DNA of 45,058 bases from Aliivibrio_A kagoshimensis (lineage in GTDB: Bacteria; Pseudomonadota; Gammaproteobacteria; Enterobacterales; Vibrionaceae), in the NCBI RefSeq assembly GCF_050337105.1, contig NZ_JAKJSQ010000032.1, positions 1 to 45,058 on the forward strand, in the 5' to 3' direction. Below, piece after piece: positions 1 through 8,432 of the stretch. The notes beneath the pieces are model-generated. The model was given only the letters and a program-made list of their open reading frames with translations. It made no database searches and was not told the origin of the DNA. The position numbers and the translations under genes are program-made. Numbering within the stretch: position 1 is the stretch's first letter; each line of letters opens with the position of its first letter.

Positions 1-129
1 GAGATGAGTCATCCCTGACGCTTTAAGCGTCCTAAAGGGTTGTTGGAGACTACAACGTTGATAGGCCAGGTGTGTAAGTGCTGCGAGGCATTGAGCTAAC
101 TGGTACTAATTGCCCGTGAGGCTTAACCA
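1..129 (+). rRNA. 23S ribosomal RNA, 3' end (partial)
   Basis: The first ~129 bases match the conserved 3' terminus of gammaproteobacterial 23S rRNA, including the segment ending CGTGAGGCTTAACC that closes the molecule. The gene enters from the left edge, so only the last ~4% is present. The exact 3' end is set by similarity to E. coli and may be off by one or two bases. The 111 bases after it (130-240) are the 23S-5S transcribed spacer; no tRNA lies in it. Confidence 0.93.
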
Positions 130-240
130 TACAACACCCAAGTGGTTTTGTTCGGATTCAAATAAGATGAGCGCTTAAGTGTGTTTTGAGAAACTTTAAG
201 ATTTAGTCGATTGCTAAGACCTTTCCGAATTGTAAGAATT

Positions 241-360
241 TGCTTGGCGACCTTAGCGCTGTGGACCCACCTGATCCCTTGCCGAACTCAGAAGTGAAAC
301 GCAGTAGCGCCGATGGTAGTGTGGGGTTTCCCCATGTGAGAGTAGGACATCGCCAGGCTT
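241..360 (+). rRNA. rrf: 5S ribosomal RNA, first copy
   Basis: This is a 120-base sequence with the full 5S layout: 5' TGCTTGGCGA, the conserved CCGAACTCAGAAGTGAAACG core, and a 3' end GCCAGGCTT that pairs with the 5' end as helix I. It differs from the second 5S copy (496-615) mainly in helix I, where the changes are compensatory (see findings), and by one base in the loop region (GATCCC here, GATTCC there). Confidence 0.97.
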
Positions 361-406
361 CAAATTTATGAGAATCTGAACTTAGGTTCAGATTTTCTCT
401 GTATTC

Positions 407-483
407 GCTGATATAGCTCAGCCCGGTAGAGCGCACCCTTGGTAAGGGTGAGGTCCCCAGTTCGAGTCTGGGTATCAGCACCA
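407..483 (+). tRNA. tRNA-Thr(GGT)
   Basis: This is a 77-base cloverleaf with an encoded CCA end. The anticodon loop within CACCCTTGGTAAGGGTG gives anticodon GGT (Thr). The T arm GGTTCGAGTC-type segment and the acceptor stem GCTGATA/TATCAGC are intact. It lies between two 5S genes, as thrV does in E. coli rrnD, and is probably processed from the rRNA precursor. Confidence 0.97.
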
Positions 484-495
484 GTTTAAAGATTT

Positions 496-615
496 TGCTT
501 AGTGACCTTAGCGCTGTGGACCCACCTGATTCCTTGCCGAACTCAGAAGTGAAACGCAGTAGCGCCGATGGTAGTGTGGGGTTTCCCCATGTGAGAGTAG
601 GACATTACTAGGCTC
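496..615 (+). rRNA. rrf: 5S ribosomal RNA, second copy
   Basis: A second complete 120-base 5S gene lies 12 bases after the tRNA-Thr CCA. The body is nearly identical to the first copy. Helix I differs: 5' TGCTTAGTGA and 3' TTACTAGGCT replace TGCTTGGCGA and TCGCCAGGCT, and base pairing is kept. It is followed directly by the operon terminator. Confidence 0.96.
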
Positions 616-625
616 TAATTCAGTC

Positions 626-655
626 AAAAAGGCCACCTTAATAGGTGGCCTTTTT
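626..655 (+). terminator. rRNA operon intrinsic terminator
   Basis: A 13-base inverted repeat (AAAAAGGCCACCT / AGGTGGCCTTTTT) with a 4-base loop ends in a T run. It closes the rRNA operon. The A run on the left arm means it could also stop transcripts leaving ilvY on the opposite strand, whose stop codon lies 16 bases away. Confidence 0.92.
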
Positions 656-670
656 GCGTTCTGAGGTAAA

Positions 671-1546
671 TCAATTTTCGACTAAATTCCAGAAGGCATC
701 AACCAGCGGATTTTGTAGCTGTGACTGCTTACAACAGACCCCGAGATCAAACCCTTCAATACTAATGGCGTCTACCCGAGTTACTTTTTCTTTAACAGGA
801 CTGTTATTGATGACGACATCGGGTGCAATTCCTACCCCACAACCAAGAGCTACCATACTAACAATTGCTTCATGACCAGACACTTGAGCGTAGATTGTAG
901 GTTTGATTTTTCGCTCCTTAAACCAGGTGTTTACCCTCTCTCTTGCTGTCCCTTCTTCTGGAACAATAAATGGAACCTTACTCCAGTCAACTGGGTTTTG
1001 TTGTAGCTCTTTGGCAAAGCTGCTAATACCGTTAGGCACGATGACAGACAGTGGAATATGACCAATGGTTTTGAAAGAGAGCTTATTCGGTAATACATTC
1101 GGTTTGGCGGAGATAGCAATGTCCGCACCATCTTGTAATATCATACCGATTGCTTGCGCTGGATCGCCCGTAGAGAGCTTTATTTCAATTTGTGGATAGT
1201 GTATGCGGAAATTACTTAACAACTCAGGAAGGTGACTATAGCTTGCTGTAACGGAACAAAAAATATGAAGTTCACCAGTAAGTAATGTATCTTGGCTAGA
1301 GAGGTTGGTTTTTAATCGATGCCACTCTGAGAGCATATGAAGTGCGACGGGTAATAGCTTTTTTCCGGCATCGGTCAGCTCGACGCTGCGGTTATCCCTA
1401 ACAAACACAGATTGACCTATATCTTCCTCTAATTTCTGAACTTGGCGACTTAGTGCTGAGGGGCTAATATGCATAGCAATGGCTGTTTTGCTGAAGCTTT
1501 TGCTTTCACAAATATGGATAAACATATGCAGTAACTTCTGGTTCAT
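671..1546 (-). CDS. ilvY: IlvY, LysR-family activator of ilvC
   Basis: This 291-residue LysR-type regulator begins MNQKLLHMFIHICESKSFSK. Its N-terminal winged helix-turn-helix (about residues 2-60) contains SPSALSRQVQKLEEDIG, and residues ~90-290 form the periplasmic-binding-protein-like effector domain. Family knowledge: IlvY binds acetolactate or acetohydroxybutyrate and activates ilvC while repressing itself. The gene is divergent from ilvC across a 143-base gap holding TTGCAA-type repeats, which is the canonical ilvYC arrangement. The ATG at 1546 has an AAGG-like ribosome site upstream. Length is normal (E. coli ~297). Confidence 0.93.
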   Translation of the reverse strand: MNQKLLHMFIHICESKSFSKTAIAMHISPSALSRQVQKLEEDIGQSVFVRDNRSVELTDAGKKLLPVALHMLSEWHRLKTNLSSQDTLLTGELHIFCSVTASYSHLPELLSNFRIHYPQIEIKLSTGDPAQAIGMILQDGADIAISAKPNVLPNKLSFKTIGHIPLSVIVPNGISSFAKELQQNPVDWSKVPFIVPEEGTARERVNTWFKERKIKPTIYAQVSGHEAIVSMVALGCGVGIAPDVVINNSPVKEKVTRVDAISIEGFDLGVCCKQSQLQNPLVDAFWNLVEN

Positions 1547-1565
1547 GGCGGCCTTATATTTATAC

Positions 1566-1593
1566 TTGCATTTTTTGCAACGTGAGGTTGTAA
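1566..1593. promoter_or_regulatory. probable IlvY operator in the ilvY-ilvC gap
   Basis: Two overlapping dyads are visible: TTGCA-N5-TGCAA at 1566-1580 and TTGCAA-N7-TTGTAA at 1575-1593. TTGCAA-type half sites with the LysR T-N11-A spacing are what IlvY binds in E. coli. The position between the divergent genes fits. The assignment is by pattern only. Confidence 0.6.
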
Positions 1594-1689
1594 ATATAAC
1601 ACTTTAAGCAATTGATTGTCTCAATTAGTATCAACTCATCGATACAAAACGTATCAACTAAATGGAATATATTTTACGGAGTTCAACCT

Positions 1690-3177
1690 ATGTCTAATAA
1701 CTACTTTAATACTCTAAATTTGCGTGAGCAGCTAGACCAACTTGGTCGTTGTCGTTTTATGGATCGCTCTGAGTTTGCAGCAGAAGCCGACTACCTTAAA
1801 GGTAAAAAAGTGGTTATTGTTGGCTGTGGTGCTCAAGGTTTGAACCAAGGTTTGAACATGCGCGACTCTGGTCTGGATGTCTCTTATGCTTTACGCCAAG
1901 CGGCAATTGATGAGAAACGTCAATCTTTCAAAAATGCGAGTGATAACGGATTTGTTGTCGGTAGTTATGAAGATCTTATTCCTCAAGCAGATTTAGTGGT
2001 TAACCTGACTCCTGATAAGCAGCACACTGACGTTGTGAAAGCGGTGATGCCGTTAATGAAGCAGGGAGCAACATTAGGTTACTCACACGGTTTTAATGTT
2101 GTTGAAGAAGGCATGCAAATCCGTAAAGACCTTACCGTTGTTATGGTTGCTCCTAAGTGCCCAGGCACAGAGGTACGTGAAGAGTACAAACGTGGTTTTG
2201 GTGTTCCAACACTTATCGCAGTTCACCCTGAAAATGATCCACAAGGTGATGGACTTGAGATTGCTAAAGCATGGGCAGCAGGTACAGGCGGACATCGCGC
2301 AGGTGTTCTAGAGTCTTCATTTGTTGCTGAAGTAAAATCTGACCTTATGGGTGAGCAGACCATTCTTTGTGGCATGCTGCAAGCAGGTTCTATCGTATGT
2401 TATGAAAAAATGATTGCTGATGGTATTGAAGCAGGATACGCAGGTAAACTTCTTCAGTACGGTTGGGAGACAGTAACAGAAGCGCTTAAGTTTGGCGGTG
2501 TGACACACATGATGGATCGCCTATCTAACCCAGCTAAAGTTAAGGCGTTTGACCTTTCAGAAGAGCTTAAAGACTTAATGCGTCCACTGTATAATAAACA
2601 TATGGATGACATCATCTCTGGTGCATTCTCTTCAGGAATGATGGCTGACTGGGCTGCGGACGATAAGAACCTTTTAGGCTGGCGTGAAGAGACGGGCGAA
2701 ACCCAATTCGAGCAATACCCTGAAAGCGATATTGAAATTTCAGAGCAAGAGTATTTTGATAATGGCATCTTAATGGTTGCAATGGTTCGTGCGGGTGTTG
2801 AACTGGCATTCGAAGCTATGACGGCTTCTGGCATTATTGATGAGTCAGCTTACTATGAGTCACTGCATGAGCTTCCATTGATTGCAAACACCGTTGCTCG
2901 TAAACGTCTATATGAGATGAACGTGGTTATTTCTGATACTGCTGAATATGGTAACTACCTGTTCGCAAACGTGGCTACACCTCTTCTTCGTGAAAAGTTT
3001 ATGCCAAGTGTTGAAACCGATGTGATTGGTCGTGGTCTTGCTGAGCAAGGTAACGCTGCAGATAATGCAAAACTGATTGCTGTTAATGAAGCACTTCGTA
3101 ATCACCCTGTTGAAAAAATTGGTGCAGAGCTTCGTGGTTACATGACGGACATGAAAACCATCGCAGTAGGCGGTTAA
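1690..3177 (+). CDS. ilvC: Ketol-acid reductoisomerase (NADP+)
   Basis: This 495-residue enzyme converts acetolactate or acetohydroxybutyrate to dihydroxy acids in isoleucine, valine and leucine synthesis, using NADPH and Mg2+ in the cytoplasm. The start MSNNYFNTLNLREQLDQLGR matches the E. coli N terminus, so the ATG at 1690, preceded by CGGAG at 1677-1681, is chosen over an upstream in-frame ATG at 1612. The Rossmann motif VGCGAQGLNQG lies near residue 40, followed by the nucleotide-specificity stretch LRQ...KRQS. The length and the second knotted domain identify the long class II form found in enterics and vibrios. It is divergent from ilvY and probably IlvY-activated. Confidence 0.97.
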   Translation: MSNNYFNTLNLREQLDQLGRCRFMDRSEFAAEADYLKGKKVVIVGCGAQGLNQGLNMRDSGLDVSYALRQAAIDEKRQSFKNASDNGFVVGSYEDLIPQADLVVNLTPDKQHTDVVKAVMPLMKQGATLGYSHGFNVVEEGMQIRKDLTVVMVAPKCPGTEVREEYKRGFGVPTLIAVHPENDPQGDGLEIAKAWAAGTGGHRAGVLESSFVAEVKSDLMGEQTILCGMLQAGSIVCYEKMIADGIEAGYAGKLLQYGWETVTEALKFGGVTHMMDRLSNPAKVKAFDLSEELKDLMRPLYNKHMDDIISGAFSSGMMADWAADDKNLLGWREETGETQFEQYPESDIEISEQEYFDNGILMVAMVRAGVELAFEAMTASGIIDESAYYESLHELPLIANTVARKRLYEMNVVISDTAEYGNYLFANVATPLLREKFMPSVETDVIGRGLAEQGNAADNAKLIAVNEALRNHPVEKIGAELRGYMTDMKTIAVGG

Positions 3178-3200
3178 TGGTTAGCACATACTAGATAGAC

Positions 3201-3229
3201 AAAGCCCAGCTAAGTAGCTGGGCTTTTTT
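3201..3229. terminator. bidirectional terminator between ilvC and ubiK
   Basis: The inverted repeat AAAGCCCAGCT / AGCTGGGCTTT is followed by a T run on the + strand and preceded by As, so it can work in both directions. It lies between the convergent ends of ilvC and ubiK. Confidence 0.88.
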
Positions 3230-3254
3230 GTATCAATATAGCGCAGAGATAACA

Positions 3255-3500
3255 TTAAGAGAGCTTTTCTTCGAGCTCTGCCAGTTTCTTTTCCATTTCA
3301 GTCAGCTTTTGACGCGTTCTTAACAGTACTTGTGTCTGTACATCAAACTCTTCTCGGCTGACAACATCAAGTTTGCCTAACTGGCCTTGAATCACTTGTT
3401 TTACTTTCTGTTCTACATCAGCACCAAGCTCTTTGACTGGTTTTGGCATAGAGTCATGTATCTGCTTTGCCATCTGTTCTAATTTCTTTGGATCAAACAT
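3255..3500 (-). CDS. ubiK: UbiK (YqiC-like) ubiquinone biosynthesis accessory factor
   Basis: This 81-residue protein begins MFDPKKLEQMAKQIHDSMPK and ends in a heptad-rich coiled coil (LTEMEKKLAELEEKLS). This is the YqiC/UbiK (formerly BMFP) family. UbiK is known to bind UbiJ and support aerobic ubiquinone synthesis, and it can oligomerise and bind lipid. A strong AAGGAG ribosome site precedes the ATG at 3500. It stands alone: a terminator separates it from vexB upstream, and the ilvC-side terminator lies downstream. In E. coli the gene is elsewhere, so its place beside ilvC is lineage-specific. Confidence 0.9.
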   Translation of the reverse strand: MFDPKKLEQMAKQIHDSMPKPVKELGADVEQKVKQVIQGQLGKLDVVSREEFDVQTQVLLRTRQKLTEMEKKLAELEEKLS

Positions 3501-3540
3501 CGTTAACTCCTTATCAATTTTCTGGCTCTATTTAACAATA

Positions 3541-3564
3541 AAAAAGCTGCCGAAGCAGCTTTTT
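3541..3564 (-). terminator. terminator of the vexRAB operon
   Basis: A 10-base stem (AAAAAGCTGC / GCAGCTTTTT) has the loop TTCG when read on the - strand, giving the stable C(UUCG)G tetraloop followed by a U run. It lies 18 bases past the vexB stop and upstream of ubiK. ubiK must therefore have its own promoter in the short gap 3501-3540, or rely on read-through. Confidence 0.88.
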
Positions 3565-3581
3565 ATTCATAGAGTGAGAAA

Positions 3582-6500
3582 TTAAGACTCTGCTCTATTC
3601 TCTTTCATTGCTAACCGAGCTTCATCGACACGTGCCAACTTCTCCAGTTCTTTGTCTTCAACAAAAATAGGTAGAGGCTTGTGTATACTGGCTAAGTAGC
3701 TGTAGATCACCGGTAATACAAACAGGGTAAACACCGTACCAATAGCCAGACCGGATACAATAACAACTCCGATACTAAAGCGTTGAGCTGCACCAGCACC
3801 AGACGCGTACATTAGAGGAATCAAACCTGCAATCATTGCCGCAGTAGTCATCAGGATTGGGCGTAAACGCACTTTAGCCGCTTCGGTTACTGCCGCAATA
3901 CGGTCTTTCTGATGGTGCAACTGCTCCTCTTTAGCCACTTCACAAATCAAGATACCGTGTTTGGTGATTAAACCAATTAAGGTGATCAAACCGACCTGGG
4001 AGTAAATATTCATTGTAGCTGCACCCCATGCAAGTGCAATTAAAGCACCACAAATGGCCAGTGGTACAGAGACGAGAATAACTAATGGGTCTCGTAATGA
4101 TTCGAACTGAATAGCTAAAACCAAGAAGATAATTGCTAATGCCAGTGCAAAGGTTGTGTATAGCGCATTCCCTTCAGTAACGTATTGGCGAGCTTCACCC
4201 ATAAAGTCATAACTGTAACCATTGGGTAGCTTGTCGACCGCAACGGTATTAAACCAGTTAATGGCATCACCCATAGCAACGGTAGGCGAAGGAACTGCGC
4301 CAACGGTCGCTGAGTTTAGCTGATTAAAGTGTGGCAGTGCACGAGGCTCAGCGACAACATCAATCTTAATTAAACTGCCTAGAGGAATCGACTCTCCATT
4401 AGCGGCACGAACATAGTAGCCTTTCATTGATTCAGGGTTTAAGCGATATTTACGCTCTACTTGAGGAATGACCTCATACGAACGACCATTAAGGTCAATA
4501 CGGTTAACATAACCATCTGACATCATCGTACCTAAGGTAATACCGATATCTTGCATGGTCACGCCGTAAGCCCCCGCTTTGTCTTTGTCGATATTGATCT
4601 TCATAGTGGCTGAATCGTAATTCAGATCGAGATCAGAGTAGACAAACAGTGGGCTGGTTTTCACGCCGGTTAACACATCGCTGGCTACTTGGAATAAGCT
4701 TTCAAAGTTATTCGGGGTTGTGATAACAAACTGAATCGGAAGACCAGAACCCGCTCCTGGTAGTTCTGCCATTTGGAATGCGGTCACTGATACTTCAGGT
4801 ATCTCTTTTACTAATTCTGAGACACGTTTTGTGATTTCAGCCTGACTTGCTTCTCGCTCACTCCAAGGAACCATAGACGCAATACCGAACGCTTGGTTTG
4901 AATTCGGTACACCAGAGAAAATCTGAGCAAAGGCAATTTCATCTTGCTCAATCAGCAACTGATCAACTTTGTTCATGCCCGCCTGAATGAAATCAAGGTT
5001 AGCGTTTGATGGTGCAGTACCCATCATCATCACCACGCCTTTATCTTCAGATGGTGCGAGCTCACTTGGAATGAACTTGAATAGAAGTGGAAGACTGGCA
5101 AATACGATCACAGCAAATACAATGAATACTGGACGATGTAACATTACCGCGTTCAGCATTTTTTCATATCGATTGGTCATGCGATCGAGAAAGTTATGGA
5201 CGACGGTTTCAAATTTACTTGGTTTAGCATTTGCTTGCAGCATCACAGAACACATCATAGGGGAGAGTGTTAATGCAATGATACCGGATACAAATACTGC
5301 ACCAGCTAGCGTTAGAGCAAACTCTTTAAATAGTGAACCTGTAATACCACCCATCATTGCAATTGGAGCATATACCGCACCCAATGTGAGTGTCATAGCA
5401 ATGACCGGAACCGCAATTTCACGAGTACCTATAATCGCTGCGCGAAAAGGTGATTCACCCAATTTAATGTGTCGATCGACGTTTTCCAATACAACGATGG
5501 CATCATCAACCACCAGTCCAATCGCCAGAACCATCGCCAACAGTGTCATTAAGTTCCAAGAGAAACCAAACATCTGCATAACCAATGCAACACCGATTAA
5601 GGATAGTGGGATCGTAATAATTGGGATTAATACTGCTCGCAGTGAGCCTAAGAACAGCGTAATAACGATCAATACAATCAATGCCGCTTCTACAATGGTC
5701 TTTATTACCTCTTGTATTGACTCATTGATGGCAATCGTTGAGTCATACATAATATTCATCTTGATGTTATTTGGCATGTTTCTTTCTAATTCAGGAAGAA
5801 GCTCCATAACATCAGCAGCAATATTTATAGGGTTAGCGCTTGGAGCCGCGTTGATAGCAGCAACCACGGCCTCTTGTCCATTGGCACTTGCACGATAAAC
5901 ATCGTGACTCTTCTCAAGATTTACTTTGGCAATGTTACCTAAACGGATCACTTTACCTTTCTCAGACGACACCACTAATTTTTCTAATTCATCAGTGTTG
6001 CTTACTTGGGTGTCAGCGCTGCCGTTATAAACAACAAACTCCCCAGTAGCTTGTCCAGTAGCAGACTGATAGTTGTTGGCGTTTAGAACACCCATAACAT
6101 CGGTTGCCGTAAGATCAAATGCCGCCATCTTAGCTGGGTCTAACCAAACTCGAAGCGCGTATTTCATACCACCATAAAGATCAACTTTGGAGACACCATT
6201 AACCGTAAATAATTGCGGATTGATCACTCGCTCAAGATAATCAGTAATCTGACTTGAGGACAACTCATCGCTGGTAAAACCAATATAGAGCACAGCCGTT
6301 GTAGAGCCTGTCGACATAGTTACTGTCGGGTCTTCAGACTCTTTTGGTAGTTGTGATCGTACCGAGTTGGTTTTTGCAAGAATATCCGCCAACGCCGCAT
6401 TCGGGTCAGTATTTAACTTCATGTTGACAGTGATGGTTGATTTACCAAGCACACTGGCTGAAGTCATATAGTCAATGTTATCCGCTTGAGCAACCGCTTG

Positions 6501-6704
6501 CTCTAGGGGTTGAGTGATGAAACCTTGAATAAGATCCGCACTGGCGCCGTAATAACTTGTTGTTACAGTAACGACAGTATTTGTCATGTCTGGGTATTCA
6601 CGAACTTGCATCTTAAAGATGGCTTGAAATCCAAGCAACGCAATTAAGAAGCTAATCGATACCGCTAAAACAGGACGTTTAATGAAAATATCAGTAAAAC
6701 GCAT
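3582..6704 (-). CDS. vexB: VexB-like RND multidrug efflux pump inner-membrane subunit
   Basis: This 1040-residue RND transporter (HAE1/AcrB type) is the proton-driven inner-membrane part of a tripartite efflux pump, working with VexA and a TolC-like channel encoded elsewhere. Visible features are the N-terminal helix after MRFTDIFIKRPVLAV, two large periplasmic loops (about 35-330 and 560-860), and twelve expected membrane helices. The proton-relay acidic pair is D400-D401 (GLVVDDAIVVLENV), with the partner lysine in GLITKHGILICEV. In V. cholerae the vexRAB operon gives resistance to bile salts, detergents and several drugs. The gene starts 11 bases after vexA with a GGAGG ribosome site. The symbol rests on family resemblance, operon order and a neighbourhood that I recall as also next to ilvC in V. 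cholerae. Confidence 0.88.
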   Translation of the reverse strand: MRFTDIFIKRPVLAVSISFLIALLGFQAIFKMQVREYPDMTNTVVTVTTSYYGASADLIQGFITQPLEQAVAQADNIDYMTSASVLGKSTITVNMKLNTDPNAALADILAKTNSVRSQLPKESEDPTVTMSTGSTTAVLYIGFTSDELSSSQITDYLERVINPQLFTVNGVSKVDLYGGMKYALRVWLDPAKMAAFDLTATDVMGVLNANNYQSATGQATGEFVVYNGSADTQVSNTDELEKLVVSSEKGKVIRLGNIAKVNLEKSHDVYRASANGQEAVVAAINAAPSANPINIAADVMELLPELERNMPNNIKMNIMYDSTIAINESIQEVIKTIVEAALIVLIVITLFLGSLRAVLIPIITIPLSLIGVALVMQMFGFSWNLMTLLAMVLAIGLVVDDAIVVLENVDRHIKLGESPFRAAIIGTREIAVPVIAMTLTLGAVYAPIAMMGGITGSLFKEFALTLAGAVFVSGIIALTLSPMMCSVMLQANAKPSKFETVVHNFLDRMTNRYEKMLNAVMLHRPVFIVFAVIVFASLPLLFKFIPSELAPSEDKGVVMMMGTAPSNANLDFIQAGMNKVDQLLIEQDEIAFAQIFSGVPNSNQAFGIASMVPWSEREASQAEITKRVSELVKEIPEVSVTAFQMAELPGAGSGLPIQFVITTPNNFESLFQVASDVLTGVKTSPLFVYSDLDLNYDSATMKINIDKDKAGAYGVTMQDIGITLGTMMSDGYVNRIDLNGRSYEVIPQVERKYRLNPESMKGYYVRAANGESIPLGSLIKIDVVAEPRALPHFNQLNSATVGAVPSPTVAMGDAINWFNTVAVDKLPNGYSYDFMGEARQYVTEGNALYTTFALALAIIFLVLAIQFESLRDPLVILVSVPLAICGALIALAWGAATMNIYSQVGLITLIGLITKHGILICEVAKEEQLHHQKDRIAAVTEAAKVRLRPILMTTAAMIAGLIPLMYASGAGAAQRFSIGVVIVSGLAIGTVFTLFVLPVIYSYLASIHKPLPIFVEDKELEKLARVDEARLAMKENRAES

Positions 6705-6715
6705 ACGTCCTCCGG

Positions 6716-7834
6716 TTACAGCATTGGTGTTTCAGCAGGGGCATTGAGAGCATCGCTTTCAACAATTTTCACTTTAGCACCATTACTTAGACGAACTTGA
6801 CCTGAAGTCACGATCTTATCTCCAACGTCTACACCCTCTAAGATATGAGCAATGTCTTTAATGCGTTCGCCAATTTTCACAACATGTTGTCGTACGCGTT
6901 GTACACCCTCTTCTTCTGAGATGACATAAACGTTATCGCCGTAAAGTGTGAATGTGATAGCGGTTTGTGGCAGTGTGATTTGATCTTTAATGGTGGGTAA
7001 GATCACATGCGCACGAGCAAACATTCCAGAACGAAGTTGACCGTCATTGTTTGGGATGTCAGCTTGTATCTGTATCAAGCCACTTTGGTAATTTACTGCA
7101 GGTTCGATAGCGCTGATAGATCCTTTAAATGGACTTTCAGGGTAAGCATCAACAAAGATATCGACTTCTTGACCAAGGGTTATTTTAGAGATGTCCGTTT
7201 GTGGAATCGTAAAACGAAGGCGCATTAGGCTGGTATCTTCTAAACGAACTATGTCATCACCGGATTGTATGTACTGGCCCAAAAATACATTTCGTAAACC
7301 GATAATACCGGAGAACGGCGCTTTAATTTCACGGCGAGCAATCGTGGCTTTCAATCCTTCAATTTCAGCCGTTAACGAGTGGAAATTAGACTCTGCTTCA
7401 TCCAGTGCTTCTTTAGACACCGAGCCTTTTTTATACAGGCCTTGGTAGCGCTTGAATTTGGCTTTAATGGCAGGCATTTTAGCTTGCGCACTTTTTAAAT
7501 TTGCTTTCTCAACTTCTGAATCTAAAGAGATGATTGGGTCACCTTTAGTAATTTGGTTGCCAGATTCAAATGCGATATTTTTAATCACACCATTGACTTC
7601 CGTTGAGATGTTTACACCTTGATTAGGTTCAATAAAGCCAATAGCTTCAATAGCAGGAATCCAATCGACTGTTTTCACATCAACTGCCGTTACGGGAAAT
7701 TCAGGCTCTGGCATGTTTGCCATGTACTCGGCGATTTTCTTCTGTTTGAACATGTTAAAGCCAATAACACTGCCAAATAACAACACAGCGATGATTAACA
7801 TGACCAAGCTCCAAAGTAGGGGGCGCTTTTTCAT
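6716..7834 (-). CDS. vexA: VexA-like RND efflux periplasmic adaptor (membrane fusion protein)
   Basis: This is a 372-residue membrane fusion protein. An N-terminal membrane helix (about 8-28, LLWSLVMLIIAVLLFGSVIG) anchors it. There is no lipobox cysteine, unlike AcrA. The biotinyl/lipoyl half-motifs (PNQGVNISTEVNGVI near 70 and RREIKAPFSGIIG near 165) flank a helical hairpin of about 60 residues, followed by beta-barrel and membrane-proximal domains. It joins VexB to the outer-membrane channel. It sits between vexR (20 bases upstream) and vexB (11 bases downstream), so the three genes are almost certainly one transcript. Confidence 0.87.
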   Translation of the reverse strand: MKKRPLLWSLVMLIIAVLLFGSVIGFNMFKQKKIAEYMANMPEPEFPVTAVDVKTVDWIPAIEAIGFIEPNQGVNISTEVNGVIKNIAFESGNQITKGDPIISLDSEVEKANLKSAQAKMPAIKAKFKRYQGLYKKGSVSKEALDEAESNFHSLTAEIEGLKATIARREIKAPFSGIIGLRNVFLGQYIQSGDDIVRLEDTSLMRLRFTIPQTDISKITLGQEVDIFVDAYPESPFKGSISAIEPAVNYQSGLIQIQADIPNNDGQLRSGMFARAHVILPTIKDQITLPQTAITFTLYGDNVYVISEEEGVQRVRQHVVKIGERIKDIAHILEGVDVGDKIVTSGQVRLSNGAKVKIVESDALNAPAETPML

Positions 7835-7854
7835 TTGATTTTGTAACTCCGAAG

Positions 7855-8421
7855 TTAATGTAAAATTATTGCATCCCAGCTAGCATCAATCGCATTTTGT
7901 AATGCTGTTGAATCTAACTGATAAAACCCTTGAACATGCTTACGAGCTAAAATAATGCTCACTTCTAAGCTAAGTCCGATTAAAATTTCATTATCTAAAG
8001 GTTTAAAAATTCCCTCTTCTTTTCCTTCAGAATATAGTTGTTCTACTTGGGCAAACAAACTGCGTTCTAGTTCCCTGAATTTGCAGGAATCTTTTTTCGG
8101 TAAACACTCGTATTGATTGCGATTAAGCAGCAGGTTGCCATCTTTTGACGCCAGATTCCAGATATTTAGGAATATCATACTGTATCTTTCTTTCAAAGGC
8201 ATATCATTGTCGACACCTTTTTGAATCGCTTTGGCGGCTTGGGTTAAGGTTTCCACTTTTAACTGCTCAATCAAATCCTCTTTATCGCTGAAGTAGCGAT
8301 AAATAGTGCCTGCGGCGACATCTGCTTTTTTCGCCACTAACTGCATAGAGATCCCTTGGAATCCATGTTCAGAGAGTAACTGTTTAGTTGCATCGAGTAT
8401 TCGCTGTCTTTTATCCATCAT
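7855..8421 (-). CDS. vexR: VexR-like TetR-family regulator of the efflux operon
   Basis: This TetR/AcrR protein of about 188 residues has an N-terminal helix-turn-helix, RQRILDATKQLLSEHGFQGI through GTIYRYFSDKEDLI, and a C-terminal ligand-binding region without recognisable conservation. The start is taken as ATG 8421 (MMDKRQRI...). A longer frame from 8445 would begin inside a perfect palindrome and has no better ribosome site, though it cannot be excluded. The gene is first in the operon with vexA and vexB, so it probably autoregulates all three. In V. cholerae the homologous vexR is co-transcribed with vexAB and influences its expression. Confidence 0.83.
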   Translation of the reverse strand: MMDKRQRILDATKQLLSEHGFQGISMQLVAKKADVAAGTIYRYFSDKEDLIEQLKVETLTQAAKAIQKGVDNDMPLKERYSMIFLNIWNLASKDGNLLLNRNQYECLPKKDSCKFRELERSLFAQVEQLYSEGKEEGIFKPLDNEILIGLSLEVSIILARKHVQGFYQLDSTALQNAIDASWDAIILH

Positions 8422-8432
8422 ACCAATTAAAA

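Noticed and set aside
203..481. 92-codon open frame on the - strand across 5S and tRNA-Thr
   Set aside because: It is antisense to rRNA and tRNA genes, so the coding look is accidental.
1612..1689. 26-residue N-terminal extension of IlvC
   Set aside because: The family N terminus begins at ATG 1690 with a ribosome site. The extension covers leader and regulatory DNA.
4987..5898. 303-codon open frame on the + strand inside vexB
   Set aside because: It lies wholly antisense to a well-conserved RND gene, has low-complexity Ser/Thr/Ile composition and no ribosome site.
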